A stretch of 64,000 bases of DNA, from contig CBDCDL010000002.1 in assembly GCA_965215345.1 (NCBI GenBank), positions 4,154,001 to 4,218,000 of the forward strand, read 5' to 3'. The notes beneath the pieces were generated by a model. That model was given only the letters and a program-made list of their open reading frames with translations, had not been told where the DNA came from and ran no database searches. Of the stretch, positions 42,773 to 53,018 are shown piece by piece. The number at the start of each line of letters is the position of its first letter. Position 1 is the first letter of the stretch. The position numbers and the translations under genes were made by a program. Source of the DNA: CATQHW01 sp965215345. Lineage in GTDB: Bacteria > Spirochaetota > Spirochaetia > SZUA-6 > Bin103.

Positions 42773-44124
42773 GCCGCTCCCCATGCCGAGCCGCGGCAAT
42801 AGTACACCCGGTTCTGGTAGCCGCCGTCCTCGGGAAAGCCGGGCAGGTGGTGCGAGGTGCGGTCGAAGTAGAGGATGCCGCCGGCGCGGACCGCCTCGGG
42901 CGTGCGGGCCGGGCCGCCCGAGACCGGAAGCTCGTACTTGGGAGACCGTGCCCCGGCCTCGCCGGACAGGGCCTCGCGTACGGTGAACGTCGCGCCGCCG
43001 TCGGTCGATGTCAGCCAGACGACCGGATTGTCGCCGGGCGTGCCGGGGTCCGGCGTGGCGCCGCCGCTCAGGCCTGCGAGCCCGGGGCGGCTGGGCAGAT
43101 GGCCTGACCAGCCGCTGTGGTCGGCCGGTGTCAGGGTCACCAGAGCGCGCATCACCCCGTCCGCGTCGATCGTGAACGCGCCGCGACAGATGGCGGCACG
43201 GTGGCGAGGGTAGGCCTGCTCCAGCGCGTCGATCGAGCGCCGCCGCCAGATGCCCCGCTCGTCAGGCGCGGCCAGGATGAGCTGCCCGGCCCGGTTGAGG
43301 TGGTAGAGGTACAGCACGTGCGGAACGCCCGCGGGGTCCAGGGCGATGTTGCCCTGCGCGGCCAGCACCGGCGGTGGCATCGGCTCGTGGCGGAGGCCGG
43401 TGCTCTGGCAGATCACGTCCATCGCGCACGGCCGGGCGGGTGTGGCGGCCGGCTCGCCGCGATGGGTGCGCCAAGTACTCCCGCAGTCCGGAGACTGCAG
43501 GTAGGCGACCGCCTGGTGGACGCCGCGTTCCTCCCAGACCCCGAACCCCTCGTAGAAGTCGCTGACCAGGTGCAGCACTCCGTCGCCGCCGAAGCAGAAC
43601 CCGCAGTGGAACGCCGCGTATCCCGGGTAGTCCGCCAGCCGTTCGATGACCTTGCCGACATGACGCCATGGTTCATCGTGAGGCTTTGTATATATATCGA
43701 CACCATTCCAGCGCTCGGCGTTGCGCAGCGTCAGGAACAGGTCGCCGCCGGGGCCGCACACCAGGTAGGGATAGGTGCCGTCGGCCACGGGAACCGGCTC
43801 GGTCCAGTCGGCCGCGTCGTTGCCCCGCAGCGACCGGCGGTAGGTGCACGGCGTGTTGTGTCCGCTCAGGATCGTGTGCAGGAACCCGTCGCCGTCGGCG
43901 ACCATCACCGCCCGCGCGTGGTCGTCGTAGGCGCTGCCGAGCGTGTACGTTGCCGACCACCCGCCGCTGTCCAGGTCGAGGGTGCGGACCCGGTTGAAGT
44001 AGCCCTCGGGCGTCACGTCCTGCCAGGTGACGTGCGTGCGGCGGCCAACGGTGACCACCTTGTTGCCGGCCTCGTTGGTCGCCGCCTGGCTTCCGGCGCT
44101 CGACAGCAGGTCCGTCCGCCGCAT
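42769..44124 (-). CDS. BNR-repeat propeller protein
   Basis: 451 residues. It is mostly beta-propeller, with ASP-box-like WLTSTDGGATFTV near the C terminus and repeated HLVSDFYEGF/VLYLYHLNRAG-type blades. BNR-4-type proteins are often linked to polysaccharide lyases and sialidases. No signal peptide is evident. It is first in an operon with Gfo/Idh and the aldo/keto reductase. Catalytic activity is not assured. Confidence 0.8.
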   Translation of the reverse strand: MRRTDLLSSAGSQAATNEAGNKVVTVGRRTHVTWQDVTPEGYFNRVRTLDLDSGGWSATYTLGSAYDDHARAVMVADGDGFLHTILSGHNTPCTYRRSLRGNDAADWTEPVPVADGTYPYLVCGPGGDLFLTLRNAERWNGVDIYTKPHDEPWRHVGKVIERLADYPGYAAFHCGFCFGGDGVLHLVSDFYEGFGVWEERGVHQAVAYLQSPDCGSTWRTHRGEPAATPARPCAMDVICQSTGLRHEPMPPPVLAAQGNIALDPAGVPHVLYLYHLNRAGQLILAAPDERGIWRRRSIDALEQAYPRHRAAICRGAFTIDADGVMRALVTLTPADHSGWSGHLPSRPGLAGLSGGATPDPGTPGDNPVVWLTSTDGGATFTVREALSGEAGARSPKYELPVSGGPARTPEAVRAGGILYFDRTSHHLPGFPEDGGYQNRVYYCRGSAWGAA

Positions 44125-44289
44125 GGGCGTGGATCATCCTACGCCCGTGTGCGCCACGTCGACCGATGTACGCGATGAAGTGCAATGGCTATTCTTCCAT
44201 TGGGCGATGAGCGTGGTATGCCGCTCCCGCCTTCACAGAAGCACGAGGAGACGTTACCCATGAAGATCCATACGCGACCGGGCACATCA

Positions 44290-44475
44290 ACCCGGATGGG
44301 GTGCGCACGGCCTGCGCCACCCGGGCGGACCGGACAACGGCGACTTGCCCAACCGGTACGTGGGGGCCGACGGCTCGGCGATGGCGGAATTCTTCACCAC
44401 GCTCGTGTCGGTCGCGGGCGGCGACATGCCGGCGCGGGTGGACGCATCGCCTGCGGCGTCATCGCGAGCATGTGA
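44290..44475 (+). pseudogene. C-terminal oxidoreductase-like fragment fused upstream of livG
   Basis: The livG frame continues upstream as HPGGPDNGDLPNRYVGADGS then AMAEFFTTLVSVAGGDMPAR. This resembles the end of a Gfo/Idh-like or other sugar-modifying enzyme, not an ABC ATPase. It is short and its 5' part is shifted. It may be translated as an N-terminal extension of LivG. Confidence 0.4.
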
Positions 44476-45319
44476 CCGGGGCCTGAGGCGCCGGCCGAGC
44501 GGCAGCGGGCGGATCGACACGGCACGGCGAGACGGCGGACCGCCGGCCCTGCTCGAAGTGGAGGGCCTGTGCCTGCGCTTCGGCGGCCTGACCGTGCTGG
44601 ACGAGGTGTCGCTGCAGGTCCCGGCCGGCAGCATCACGGCGCTCATCGGGCCGAACGGGGCGGGCAAGACCAGCCTGTTCAACGCCGTCTCCGGGTGCTA
44701 TAGGCCGGGGGCGGGCCGCATCACGTTCGCCGGGTCGGACGTCACGCGCCTGCCGGCGGCGCGCCGCGCCGCGCTCGGCATGGCGCGCACGTTTCAGAAC
44801 ATCGCGCTGTTTCCCGGCATGACGGTGCTGGACAACATCAAGCTGGGCGGCCACGTGCACCTGCGCGCCGGCCTGCCGGCCGCCGGGTTGTACGCGGGCC
44901 GCGCGCGGCGGGAGGAGTTGCACCTGCAATCGGAAATCGAAGCCGACCTCGCCGAGCTGGTCGGCTTCGGCGGCAACCTGCAGCAGCCCGCGGCGACGCT
45001 CCCCTACGGCCTGCAGAAGAGGGTGGAGCTGGCCCGCGCGCTGGCGCTGCGCCCTCGGCTGCTGCTGCTGGATGAGCCGGTCGCCGGCATGAACCGCCGC
45101 GAGCGGGAGGAGATGGTGGAGCTCATTCTCACCCTCCGGCGTCAGCGCGGCGCGACCATCCTGCTGGTCGAGCACGACATGAGCGTGGTGATGGACATCT
45201 CCGACCAGGTGATCGTGCTGGACTTCGGCCGCGTGATCGCGGCCGGCACGCCGGCGGCCGTGCGCGATGATCCGGCGGTGATCGCCGCCTATCTCGGCAC
45301 CGGGGCCGCACGGTCCTGA
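44345..45319 (+). CDS. livG: Branched-chain amino acid-type ABC transporter ATP-binding protein (LivG)
   Basis: 324 residues from the first in-frame start; conserved sequence starts near codon 68 (ALLEVEGLCLRF), so the real start is uncertain. Walker A is LIGPNGAGKTSLF, the signature region TLPYGLQKRVELARAL, Walker B RLLLLDEPVAGM and the H-loop LVEHDMSVV. It is one of two ATPases of the LivGHMKF-type importer. The next gene starts at the stop (overlap of one base). The family imports amino acids, amides or short acids; binding protein and permeases here have an unknown ligand. Confidence 0.88.
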   Translation: MPNRYVGADGSAMAEFFTTLVSVAGGDMPARVDASPAASSRACDRGLRRRPSGSGRIDTARRDGGPPALLEVEGLCLRFGGLTVLDEVSLQVPAGSITALIGPNGAGKTSLFNAVSGCYRPGAGRITFAGSDVTRLPAARRAALGMARTFQNIALFPGMTVLDNIKLGGHVHLRAGLPAAGLYAGRARREELHLQSEIEADLAELVGFGGNLQQPAATLPYGLQKRVELARALALRPRLLLLDEPVAGMNRREREEMVELILTLRRQRGATILLVEHDMSVVMDISDQVIVLDFGRVIAAGTPAAVRDDPAVIAAYLGTGAARS

Positions 45320-46191
45320 TGGAGTTCTTTCTCGAGATCAGCCTGGTCGGCCTTGCCGTCGGCGGGGTCTACGCGCTGATCGCGCTGGGCTACGTCATCG
45401 TCTACCGCACCACCCGGGTGGTCAACTTCGCGCACGGCAACCTCATGATGTTCGGGGCCTACTTCTTCTTCACCTTCGCCGTGCTTCTGGAGCTCGCCTG
45501 GTGGGCCGCGCTGCCGTTGTCGATCTGTGCCGCAGCGGTGCTGGGGGCCGGGATCGAGCGCGTCCTGATGCGCCCGCTGCTCCGGCGGGAGACGACGGTG
45601 GCGGTGCTGGCGACCGTCGGCCTGGCGGCCGTCCTGCACGGGCTGGTGCAGATGATCTGGAGGCCGCGCGACTTCCTGCTGCCGTCGGTCTTCCCGGAGC
45701 GGCCGATCGTCATCGGCGGCATGTACCTTCCCGCCAACACCGGCTTCGGGGCGCTGGTGGCTCTGGCCGCGGTCGGGGTGTTCCTGGTCCTGTTCCGGAT
45801 CACCCGGATCGGCCTTGCCATGCGCGCCACCGCCTCCGACCAGGTTGCGGCCAGCTCGCTGGGCATCGACGTGCCGGCGACGTTCAACCTGACCTGGGCC
45901 TGCGCGGCCGCCAGCGCGGCGCTCGCCGGGGTCGTGGTCGCCTCGATCACGACGCTCAATCCGTCCATGGGCCTGATCGGGCTGTCCGTGCTGGCGGTCG
46001 TCATCCTGGGTGGCCTCGACAGCCTGACGGGAGCCGTCCTCGCCGGTCTGATCATCGGCTGGCTGGAGGCGGTTACCGGCTTCTACCTGGGGGCGTCGTA
46101 CAAGGACGTGGTCCCGTTCGCGGTGATGCTGCTCATCCTGATGATTCGTCCGCACGGATTGCTGGGCACGCCGCGGGTGGAACGCCTGTGA
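45319..46191 (+). CDS. livH: Branched-chain amino acid-type ABC permease (LivH)
   Basis: 290 residues, all hydrophobic, about eight membrane segments. LGYVIVYRTTRVVNFAHGNL and the EAA-like loop ITRIGLAMRATASDQVAASS are diagnostic of LivH. GLIIGWLEAVTGFYLG is near the end. The start overlaps the livG stop, and its stop overlaps the livM GTG (GTGA). Confidence 0.93.
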   Translation: MEFFLEISLVGLAVGGVYALIALGYVIVYRTTRVVNFAHGNLMMFGAYFFFTFAVLLELAWWAALPLSICAAAVLGAGIERVLMRPLLRRETTVAVLATVGLAAVLHGLVQMIWRPRDFLLPSVFPERPIVIGGMYLPANTGFGALVALAAVGVFLVLFRITRIGLAMRATASDQVAASSLGIDVPATFNLTWACAAASAALAGVVVASITTLNPSMGLIGLSVLAVVILGGLDSLTGAVLAGLIIGWLEAVTGFYLGASYKDVVPFAVMLLILMIRPHGLLGTPRVERL

Positions 46192-47288
46192 CCGGCGGTC
46201 GGACCGCGTCCGGCGGTCGGACCGCGTCCGACGGTCGGATCGCTTTCGGCGGTGGAACCGTTCTCGGGGGACGATTCACCCGCGCAGGCAGGTCCGCGGC
46301 CGGCACGGCAGTGCTGGGCGCGGCGGTGCTGGCCCTGCCGCTGGCCGGCAACAGCTATCACCTGCACATGGCCTGCATGATCGGCATCAACGTGATCAGC
46401 GCGACCGGGCTCAACCTGCTTACGGGCTATGCGGGCATGGTCTCGCTTGGCCACGCGGTGTTCATGGGCGTGGGCGCCTACGCCGTGGCCTGGTTCGGCA
46501 CCCACGTGGGACTGCCGTTCTACATCTGCCTGCCGCTCGGCGGTCTGCTGGCTGCGGCGGTCGGGATGATCGCGGGCCTGCCGTCCCTGAGGCTGAAGGG
46601 GCTGTACCTGGCGATGGCCACCCTGGCAGCGCAGTTCATCCTCACCTTCGTGTTCAATGAGTGGCAGCCGGTGACCGGCGGCCGGGGGGGCACGCCGGTG
46701 GCGCCTGCCCGGATCGGCGCGCTCACGCTCACCACGGAGCGTGAGCTCTACTTTCTGATCGCTCCCTTGACGGTGGGTGCGTTGCTGTTCGCCCGCAACC
46801 TGTTCCGCACCCGCGTCGGCCGCGCCTTCATCGCGCTGCGCGACCGGGAGATCGCCGCGTCGGTGCTGGGTGTCGACCCGCGGCGCTACAAGCTGACCGC
46901 GTTCGGCGTCAGCTCCTTCTACGCCGGCGTCGCCGGCGGCCTGATGGCCTACTTTTTCCGGGTCGTGACCCCCGGCCAGTTCGGCTTCGACCTGTCGCTG
47001 TTCTTCCTGGCTGCGATCGTCGCCGGCGGGATGGGCACGGTGACCGGCGGCGTGCTCGGCGCGCTCTTCATCACGTTGACGCCCGAGCTGTTCGCGTGGG
47101 TCACCGGCGCCTTCGGCCCGCGCGTCGCCGGGCTCTTGTCGCCGGCCCGTGAGGTGCTGTTCGGGCTGCTCATCGTCGGTTTCCTGACGTTCGAGCCGCA
47201 GGGCATGGCCGGCATCGGTAGACGAATAGGGAGCCGGCGTTCCAGACTGGGCAGCATGAAGAGAACCGGAGCAGGAGCAGGCGGATGA
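46188..47288 (+). CDS. livM: Branched-chain amino acid-type ABC permease (LivM)
   Basis: 366 residues from GTG at 46188, overlapping the livH stop. After a repetitive glycine-rich N-terminal stretch of about 30 residues it has the LivM pattern ISATGLNLLTGYAGMVSLGH, LKGLYLAMATLAAQFI and AFIALRDREIAASVLGVDPR. Eight to ten membrane spans. The stop overlaps the next ATG. The N-terminal repeats (GGRTAS units) are unusual. Confidence 0.92.
   Translation: MTGGRTASGGRTASDGRIAFGGGTVLGGRFTRAGRSAAGTAVLGAAVLALPLAGNSYHLHMACMIGINVISATGLNLLTGYAGMVSLGHAVFMGVGAYAVAWFGTHVGLPFYICLPLGGLLAAAVGMIAGLPSLRLKGLYLAMATLAAQFILTFVFNEWQPVTGGRGGTPVAPARIGALTLTTERELYFLIAPLTVGALLFARNLFRTRVGRAFIALRDREIAASVLGVDPRRYKLTAFGVSSFYAGVAGGLMAYFFRVVTPGQFGFDLSLFFLAAIVAGGMGTVTGGVLGALFITLTPELFAWVTGAFGPRVAGLLSPAREVLFGLLIVGFLTFEPQGMAGIGRRIGSRRSRLGSMKRTGAGAGG
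46194..46283 (+). repeat. Degenerate 18-bp tandem repeats at the start of livM
   Basis: About five units of the GGCGGTCGGACCGCGTCC type encode GGRTAS, GGRTAS, DGRIAF, GGGTVL, GGRFTR. The first two are identical. Confidence 0.8.
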
Positions 47289-48499
47289 CGACAGCACTAT
47301 TCCGATTCGCGCATGGTGCCTGGCGGCTGGCCGCGGGATCGGCACTGACCCTCGCGCTGGCACTCGGGTCGACCACGCCCGCGTTGGCCGACGACGGCGA
47401 GATCGTCTGGGGCGGCTCGGTGCCGCTCACCGGCATCTACGCGCAGGCCGGTCAACTCGGCTCGGTGGGGATGGAAGCCTACGTCGGCTATCTGAACGCC
47501 ACGGGCGGGATCAACGGCAGGCCGGTGCGCATGGAGACCCGCGACTCCGCCTCGGAACCGGAGCAGGCGCTCGCCATCTTCAAACAGATAATGGCCGAGG
47601 AAGAGGACGCCGTGGCGTTCTACGGCGACTCCACGGGCTTCTCCATTCTCTCGGCGCCGGAGGTCAACGATCGCTATCAGATCCTGATGGGCGGCAGCTC
47701 GCTGGCCACCGTGCTCGCCGATCCGGTCAACTATCCCTACCAGTTCCTGACCGGACCCACCTACGCGGAGATGGTCGGCATGCTGCTGGAGTACATCGCG
47801 GAGCAGGGCGGCACGGAGGGCGAGGCGCCGCGCGTCGTGCTGTTCCATTCCAACCTGGAGTTCGGCCGCGACCCGATCCCGGCCGCCAGGGAGCGCGCGG
47901 CGGAGCTCGGCATCGAGATCGTTGAGGAGATCGAGACCGAGCCTGCCGGCATCGACGTGGCCCCGGAGGTGCTGAAGCTGCGCCGGGCGGAGCCCGACTA
48001 CGTCATCTTCCACGGCTACGTGACCACGGTCTGGCCGGAGGTGATGAAGCAGGCGGTGCTGTCGGGCGTGGACGCGATGTTCATGGGCACGTTCTGGGCG
48101 ATGGAGCCGCTGGTGATCCAGCAGCTCGGGCCGCTGGCCGACCGTTACATGGGCGTGTTTCCGTATCGGTACTACTGGGAGCAGGAAGAGTCCGCGACGC
48201 TGCGGCTGATCGCGCAGGTGACGCAGCAGGAGTACGTGCCGATCTTCGCCCTGCAGGCGTGGTTCTCCGGCATGATCCTCACGGAGGTGATCAAGCGCAC
48301 GCTGGATGCCGGCAAGGAGCTCACCGGCGACAACCTCAAGGAGACGCTCGACGGTATCCGGGACTGGGACACCGGCGGCCTGATCGGCGTGCCGGTGAGC
48401 TTCAGGAACAACTCGATACCGGTCGGGCGCATCTACCAGGGCAACGCGGCCACCGGGCGCATGGATCCGGTGTCGGACTGGATCGTGCTCGACGACTGA
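47285..48499 (+). CDS. Branched-chain amino acid-type substrate-binding protein
   Basis: 404 residues. A hydrophobic leader (about residues 10-33, WRLAAGSALTLALALGSTTPALA) precedes EIVWGGSVPLTGIYAQ, the LivK/periplasmic-binding type-1 fold. Later VIFHGYVTTVWPEVMKQ and IDAMFMGTFWAMEP match the ligand hinge region. It lies between livM and livF in an operon, so it feeds this importer. Specificity unknown; amides, aromatic acids or urea are possible in this family. Confidence 0.9.
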   Translation: MTTALFRFAHGAWRLAAGSALTLALALGSTTPALADDGEIVWGGSVPLTGIYAQAGQLGSVGMEAYVGYLNATGGINGRPVRMETRDSASEPEQALAIFKQIMAEEEDAVAFYGDSTGFSILSAPEVNDRYQILMGGSSLATVLADPVNYPYQFLTGPTYAEMVGMLLEYIAEQGGTEGEAPRVVLFHSNLEFGRDPIPAARERAAELGIEIVEEIETEPAGIDVAPEVLKLRRAEPDYVIFHGYVTTVWPEVMKQAVLSGVDAMFMGTFWAMEPLVIQQLGPLADRYMGVFPYRYYWEQEESATLRLIAQVTQQEYVPIFALQAWFSGMILTEVIKRTLDAGKELTGDNLKETLDGIRDWDTGGLIGVPVSFRNNSIPVGRIYQGNAATGRMDPVSDWIVLDD

Positions 48500-48500
48500 G

Positions 48501-49261
<761 letters not shown>

Positions 49262-49286
<25 letters not shown>

Positions 49287-50584
49287 AGCCGGGCACGCAG
49301 CCGTTCGATGGCTTCCTGCAGCGTCTCGAACGAGCGGCAGAAGGCGAATCGCAGGTAGCGGTCTCCCTCCCGTCCGGTGGCGTAGAAGTTGTCGCCCGGC
49401 ACCGTCGCGACCCCGGCCTGCTCGATGAGATGCATGGCGGCCTGCATCGGCGACATCGCCGCCAGCGCCGGCACGCCGTGGTAGTCCGCGAACAGGTAGT
49501 ACGCGCCGTCCGGAGGGGTCGCCGCGAATCCGATCTCGCGCAGGCCGCCGACCAGCAGGTCCCGTTTCTCGCGATAGCCCTCGGCGATGCCGGCGAAGAA
49601 CGACACGGGCTGGCGCAGCAGCGTCACCGCCCCCTTCTGCAACGGCGTCGGCGCCTGCACCACGAGGTTGTCGTGCACCGCGCGCAACGCCGGCGTGCGG
49701 TCCGGCGGCGTGATCACCCAGCCGACGCGCCAGCCGGTCGCGCGGCCGGTCTTGGAGATCGCGTTCACCACCAGCGTGCGCTCCGCCATTTCCTCGAAGC
49801 GCGCCAGGCAGCGGTGGCGATGGCCGTCGAAGGTGATGTGCTCGTAGATCTCGTCGGTGATCGCGAACCGGTCGTGCGTCCGGCAGAGCTCGGCGATGAG
49901 CCCCAGATCCTCCTCGCCCAGCACCGTGCCGGTCGGGTTCTGGGGGGTGTTGACGACGACCGCCTTGACGGACGGATCGGAAAGGGCGGCCCGCAGCTCG
50001 TCGCGGTCCAGCCGCCACGTTCCGGCGCGGCGGTCCTCGCGCAGGGTCACGAAGCGGGGCGCGAGTCCGAAGATCGCCGCCTGCGACGGGTACAGCTCGT
50101 GATAGGGCTGCATCACCACCACGCCGTCGCCCGGTTCGAGCAGCGAGCGGAACGCGGCGGCCATGCCCTCGCTGGCCCCGAGCACCACCGTGATCTGCTC
50201 CTCGGGGTCCGGCCGGTAGCCGTGGCACGCCTGCGTGTAGTCGGCGATCGCGTGCCGCAACTCGGGGAGCCCGAACGGAACGGAGTACTGGTTGAGCTCG
50301 TCGCGGGAGCCGCGCATCTGCCTGAACAGCTCCTTCACGGGACGATCGAGCGAGTCGGCGTCCGCCTTCCCGCTCGCGTCCAGGAGTTCGCGCACCGTGA
50401 GCGACTCGACGCGGCGCGCGCCCTGCTCGGTGCCGCCGAGCATCGCGGCGACGCCACTCCACACCATGTCGTAGGTCGGGGTTTCATCGGTGAACCCCTG
50501 AGCCAGGTTCACCGCGCCGTGGGCTGTCGCGAGGCGCGTCATGCGCCGGATGACCGTCTCCCCGAGTTGCGTCGGCTGCGCCAC
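49262..50584 (-). CDS. Class I/II PLP-dependent aminotransferase
   Basis: 440 residues from GTG at 50584 with GGTAGG upstream. NLAQGFTDETPTYD begins the fold. VVVNTPQNPTGTVL, AITDEIYEH and VNAISKTGRATGWRVGWV supply the Asp/Tyr, PLP lysine and Arg positions of aspartate-aminotransferase-like enzymes. The region is longer than usual upstream of the PLP-binding core. Substrate could be an amino acid or a methionine-salvage keto acid; not assigned. Confidence 0.9.
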
Positions 50585-50701
50585 GACGAGCAACCTACCA
50601 TGCCGGAACTCACCGGACGCTCCGGGCTCCGAGCCGGAACTTGACGGCCGAACTTGACGGGACGCCGTCGGTGGCCCTGAATAGGCGAGCGGACGGCGGT
50701 C

Positions 50702-51364
50702 GTGCATAGCAGCTTTCTCCGGGGATCCGACTTTCGGATCACGCTCCATCGGGAGGAGGTGCCTCACGCGCGCTTCTTCCGTGACCTCGCCGCGACCGAT
50801 CGCGTGGGCGTGTTCGCTCCCGGCGGCCTCGACGGGCTGGGGGCCAGCCTGCTGTTGCTGGCGCACACCACGGCGTTCTACGACCGCTATCGCGAGTCGG
50901 GCAGCGAGTTCTTTGCCTATCCCGACTACTTCACGTTCCAGCGCCGAACCCCGACCGCCTCGTATTCCATGCTGGACGTGTGGCCGGGGCACAAGAACGT
51001 GACGGTCCCGGAGGACGCGGGCGGGACGCTCGACGCCATCCTGGACCGGGCGATCAACGTGATCGTGGTTCCCGCCGGGACCGCCGGATCCGCCGAGTTC
51101 GCACCCGTGCAGATGGCCAGCGCGCGGCGCACCATCCGGCGGTGCTACACGTACTCGTCGACCGGATCGACGGAGCATCCCACGCTGGCGGTGGCCTGCG
51201 GACGTGCCGAGCCGGCCGAATGGGCCCGCGTCGTGATCGAGTCCCTGCCGCCCGACGACAGCTTCGTGCGCAGCCACTGGTTGCGCGTCGTCACGGGCGG
51301 CTCGATTCCCGAGCAGTCGTTCAGCGAGGTTTCGCTTGAGCAGGCGCTCGCGCTGATCCGTTGA
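50702..51364 (+). CDS. Hypothetical protein upstream of an enolase-family gene
   Basis: 220 residues. N-terminal HREEVPHARFFRDLAAT, then DRVGVFAPGGLDGLGASLLL and a DVWPGHKNVTVP segment. No membrane helices. It is 44 bases upstream of the dehydratase gene and probably in its operon. It resembles no family I recognise; a possible metabolic accessory protein. Confidence 0.7.
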   Translation: MHSSFLRGSDFRITLHREEVPHARFFRDLAATDRVGVFAPGGLDGLGASLLLLAHTTAFYDRYRESGSEFFAYPDYFTFQRRTPTASYSMLDVWPGHKNVTVPEDAGGTLDAILDRAINVIVVPAGTAGSAEFAPVQMASARRTIRRCYTYSSTGSTEHPTLAVACGRAEPAEWARVVIESLPPDDSFVRSHWLRVVTGGSIPEQSFSEVSLEQALALIR

Positions 51365-51407
51365 TGCTCAGGAAGCGTCGCGCCGTGCGAGCGAAAGGAG
51401 GGCGGCG

Positions 51408-52559
51408 TTGCGCATAGAACGGATCCGCGCGGTGACCGTGGGCAAGGGCGCCGATGTCATGGTGCGCAGCAACTACGTGTTCGTGGTGGTGGAGACCGAC
51501 ACCGGGCTGCGCGGCCTGGGCGAGGGGTTCCACAGCCTGGACGAGCCGATCGCGGCGTCCGTGGGCAAGTTCGCCCGGTCGCTGATCGGCGAGGATCCCA
51601 CGGCCGTCACCCGCAACTGGCAGCGCGTCTACCGCGGCCTGCGCTACCCGCTGGGCACCGCGGAGCTGTCGGCGCTGAGCGCCATCGAGCACGCCCTCTG
51701 GGACATCGCCGGCAAGCGGCTGGGGGCACCCGTCTTCCGGTTGCTGGGCGGACCGACCCGCGACCGGGTGCGCCTGTACTCCGGACTGAAGGGGGACGAT
51801 CCCGATCCGGCCGTCGCCGCGGCCACGGTGGTGGCGCGGGGGTTCGGGGCGCTCAAGTTCAGTCCGCAGCCGCCGGACTACGGCGCCATGGGCGAGACGG
51901 AGGTGATCCGCGGCTCGGTCGCCCGCGTGCGTGCCGTGCGGGAGCGGGTCGGGCCGGACGTCGACATCTGCCTGGACTACCACGGCCGCAGCTTCAGCCC
52001 GGTGGAGGCGGTCAAGCTGGCCGGCGAGCTCGCCCCGCTCGGCATCTACTTCCTGGAGGAACCGGCGCTGTCGGAGAGCCCGCGGTCGCTGCTGGAGGCC
52101 AAGGACAAGACCACGATCCCGATCGCCGCGGGCGAACGCGCGGTGACGCGGTCGAACATGCGCGACCTGATCGAGTTGCGCGCCGTGCACATCATCCAGC
52201 CGGAACCGACCGCCAACGGCGGCATCCTGGAGACCTTCAAGCTGTCCGCCATGGCGGAGGCCGCCCACATCACGGTCGCGCCGCACCAGGCGTGCAGCCC
52301 GGTGTCGTTGCTGGTGAACGCGCACGTGGACGCCGCCATCCCCAACTTCCTGATCCAGGAGTGCAACTGCTTCCCCTACGACGAGGTGGCGCGCAGCATC
52401 CTGTCGCCGCTGCCGGTCATCCGCGACGGCTTCCTGGAGCTTCCGGAAGCGCCCGGCATCGGCATCGACCTGGATGAGCGGGCGGCAGCCGGGTTTCCCC
52501 CGCGCCCGTACGACCGCCCGATCATCGTGCAGGGAGACGGCTCCATCGGGCTGGAGTGA
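51408..52559 (+). CDS. Enolase-superfamily sugar-acid dehydratase-like protein
   Basis: 383 residues. LGEGFHSLDEPIAASVGKF, LKFSPQPPDY, CLDYHGRSF, YFLEEPALSE, IAAGERAVTR and VAPHQACSP follow the D-galactonate/gluconate dehydratase-like order. It differs clearly from the paralogues at 21891, 29310 and 36582. It precedes the heparinase-like and mannonate-dehydratase-like genes, suggesting a polysaccharide-derived acid. Confidence 0.88.
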   Translation: MRIERIRAVTVGKGADVMVRSNYVFVVVETDTGLRGLGEGFHSLDEPIAASVGKFARSLIGEDPTAVTRNWQRVYRGLRYPLGTAELSALSAIEHALWDIAGKRLGAPVFRLLGGPTRDRVRLYSGLKGDDPDPAVAAATVVARGFGALKFSPQPPDYGAMGETEVIRGSVARVRAVRERVGPDVDICLDYHGRSFSPVEAVKLAGELAPLGIYFLEEPALSESPRSLLEAKDKTTIPIAAGERAVTRSNMRDLIELRAVHIIQPEPTANGGILETFKLSAMAEAAHITVAPHQACSPVSLLVNAHVDAAIPNFLIQECNCFPYDEVARSILSPLPVIRDGFLELPEAPGIGIDLDERAAAGFPPRPYDRPIIVQGDGSIGLE

Positions 52560-53018
52560 CCGGCATGTGGGCGCGGCATTCGCCGCGGGCGTGCTGGGTG
52601 ACGGGAGCTTCCGCGAGCAGTGCATGCCGTCATCGGCGCTCGCCGACATCTTCGGAAAGCGCAACGGGGCGGAGTTCGGGGTGCTGGGCCTGGACGCGAT
52701 CTGGGCTCCGGCGGAACGGACCGAGGCGCTGTCGCCGCCGCGGCGCACCATGTCGGCATACCGGGCCGGCGGCTGGGTGTTTCTGCGCAACGCCGGCGCC
52801 GCGCAACCGGAGGTCAAGCGTGGCGTGCGGTGGCGGCGGGCTGGACGCCTGGGGCTGTGCGACCGACGGCGCGTTGCTCGCGGCCGTCCTCGATGCCGGC
52901 GGCGCGGTTGCGGCCGTGGCGGCTTTGGGGGCACCTGGCTGGAGGCGCCGGCAGGCCGCGTGGAAGGATCCGGCTTGCTGACGCTTCCGGCTGCAGATCC
53001 GGGAAGAAGGAGAAACCG
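52560..53018 (+). pseudogene. Short decayed coding stretch
   Basis: Continuous frames of about 150 codons (AAGVLGDGSFREQCMPSSAL, ADIFGKRNGAEFGVLGLDAI, YRAGGWVFLRNAG) look protein-like but have no usable start and no recognised family. They run without a stop into the heparinase gene's own start only in another frame. A remnant is likely. Confidence 0.3.
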
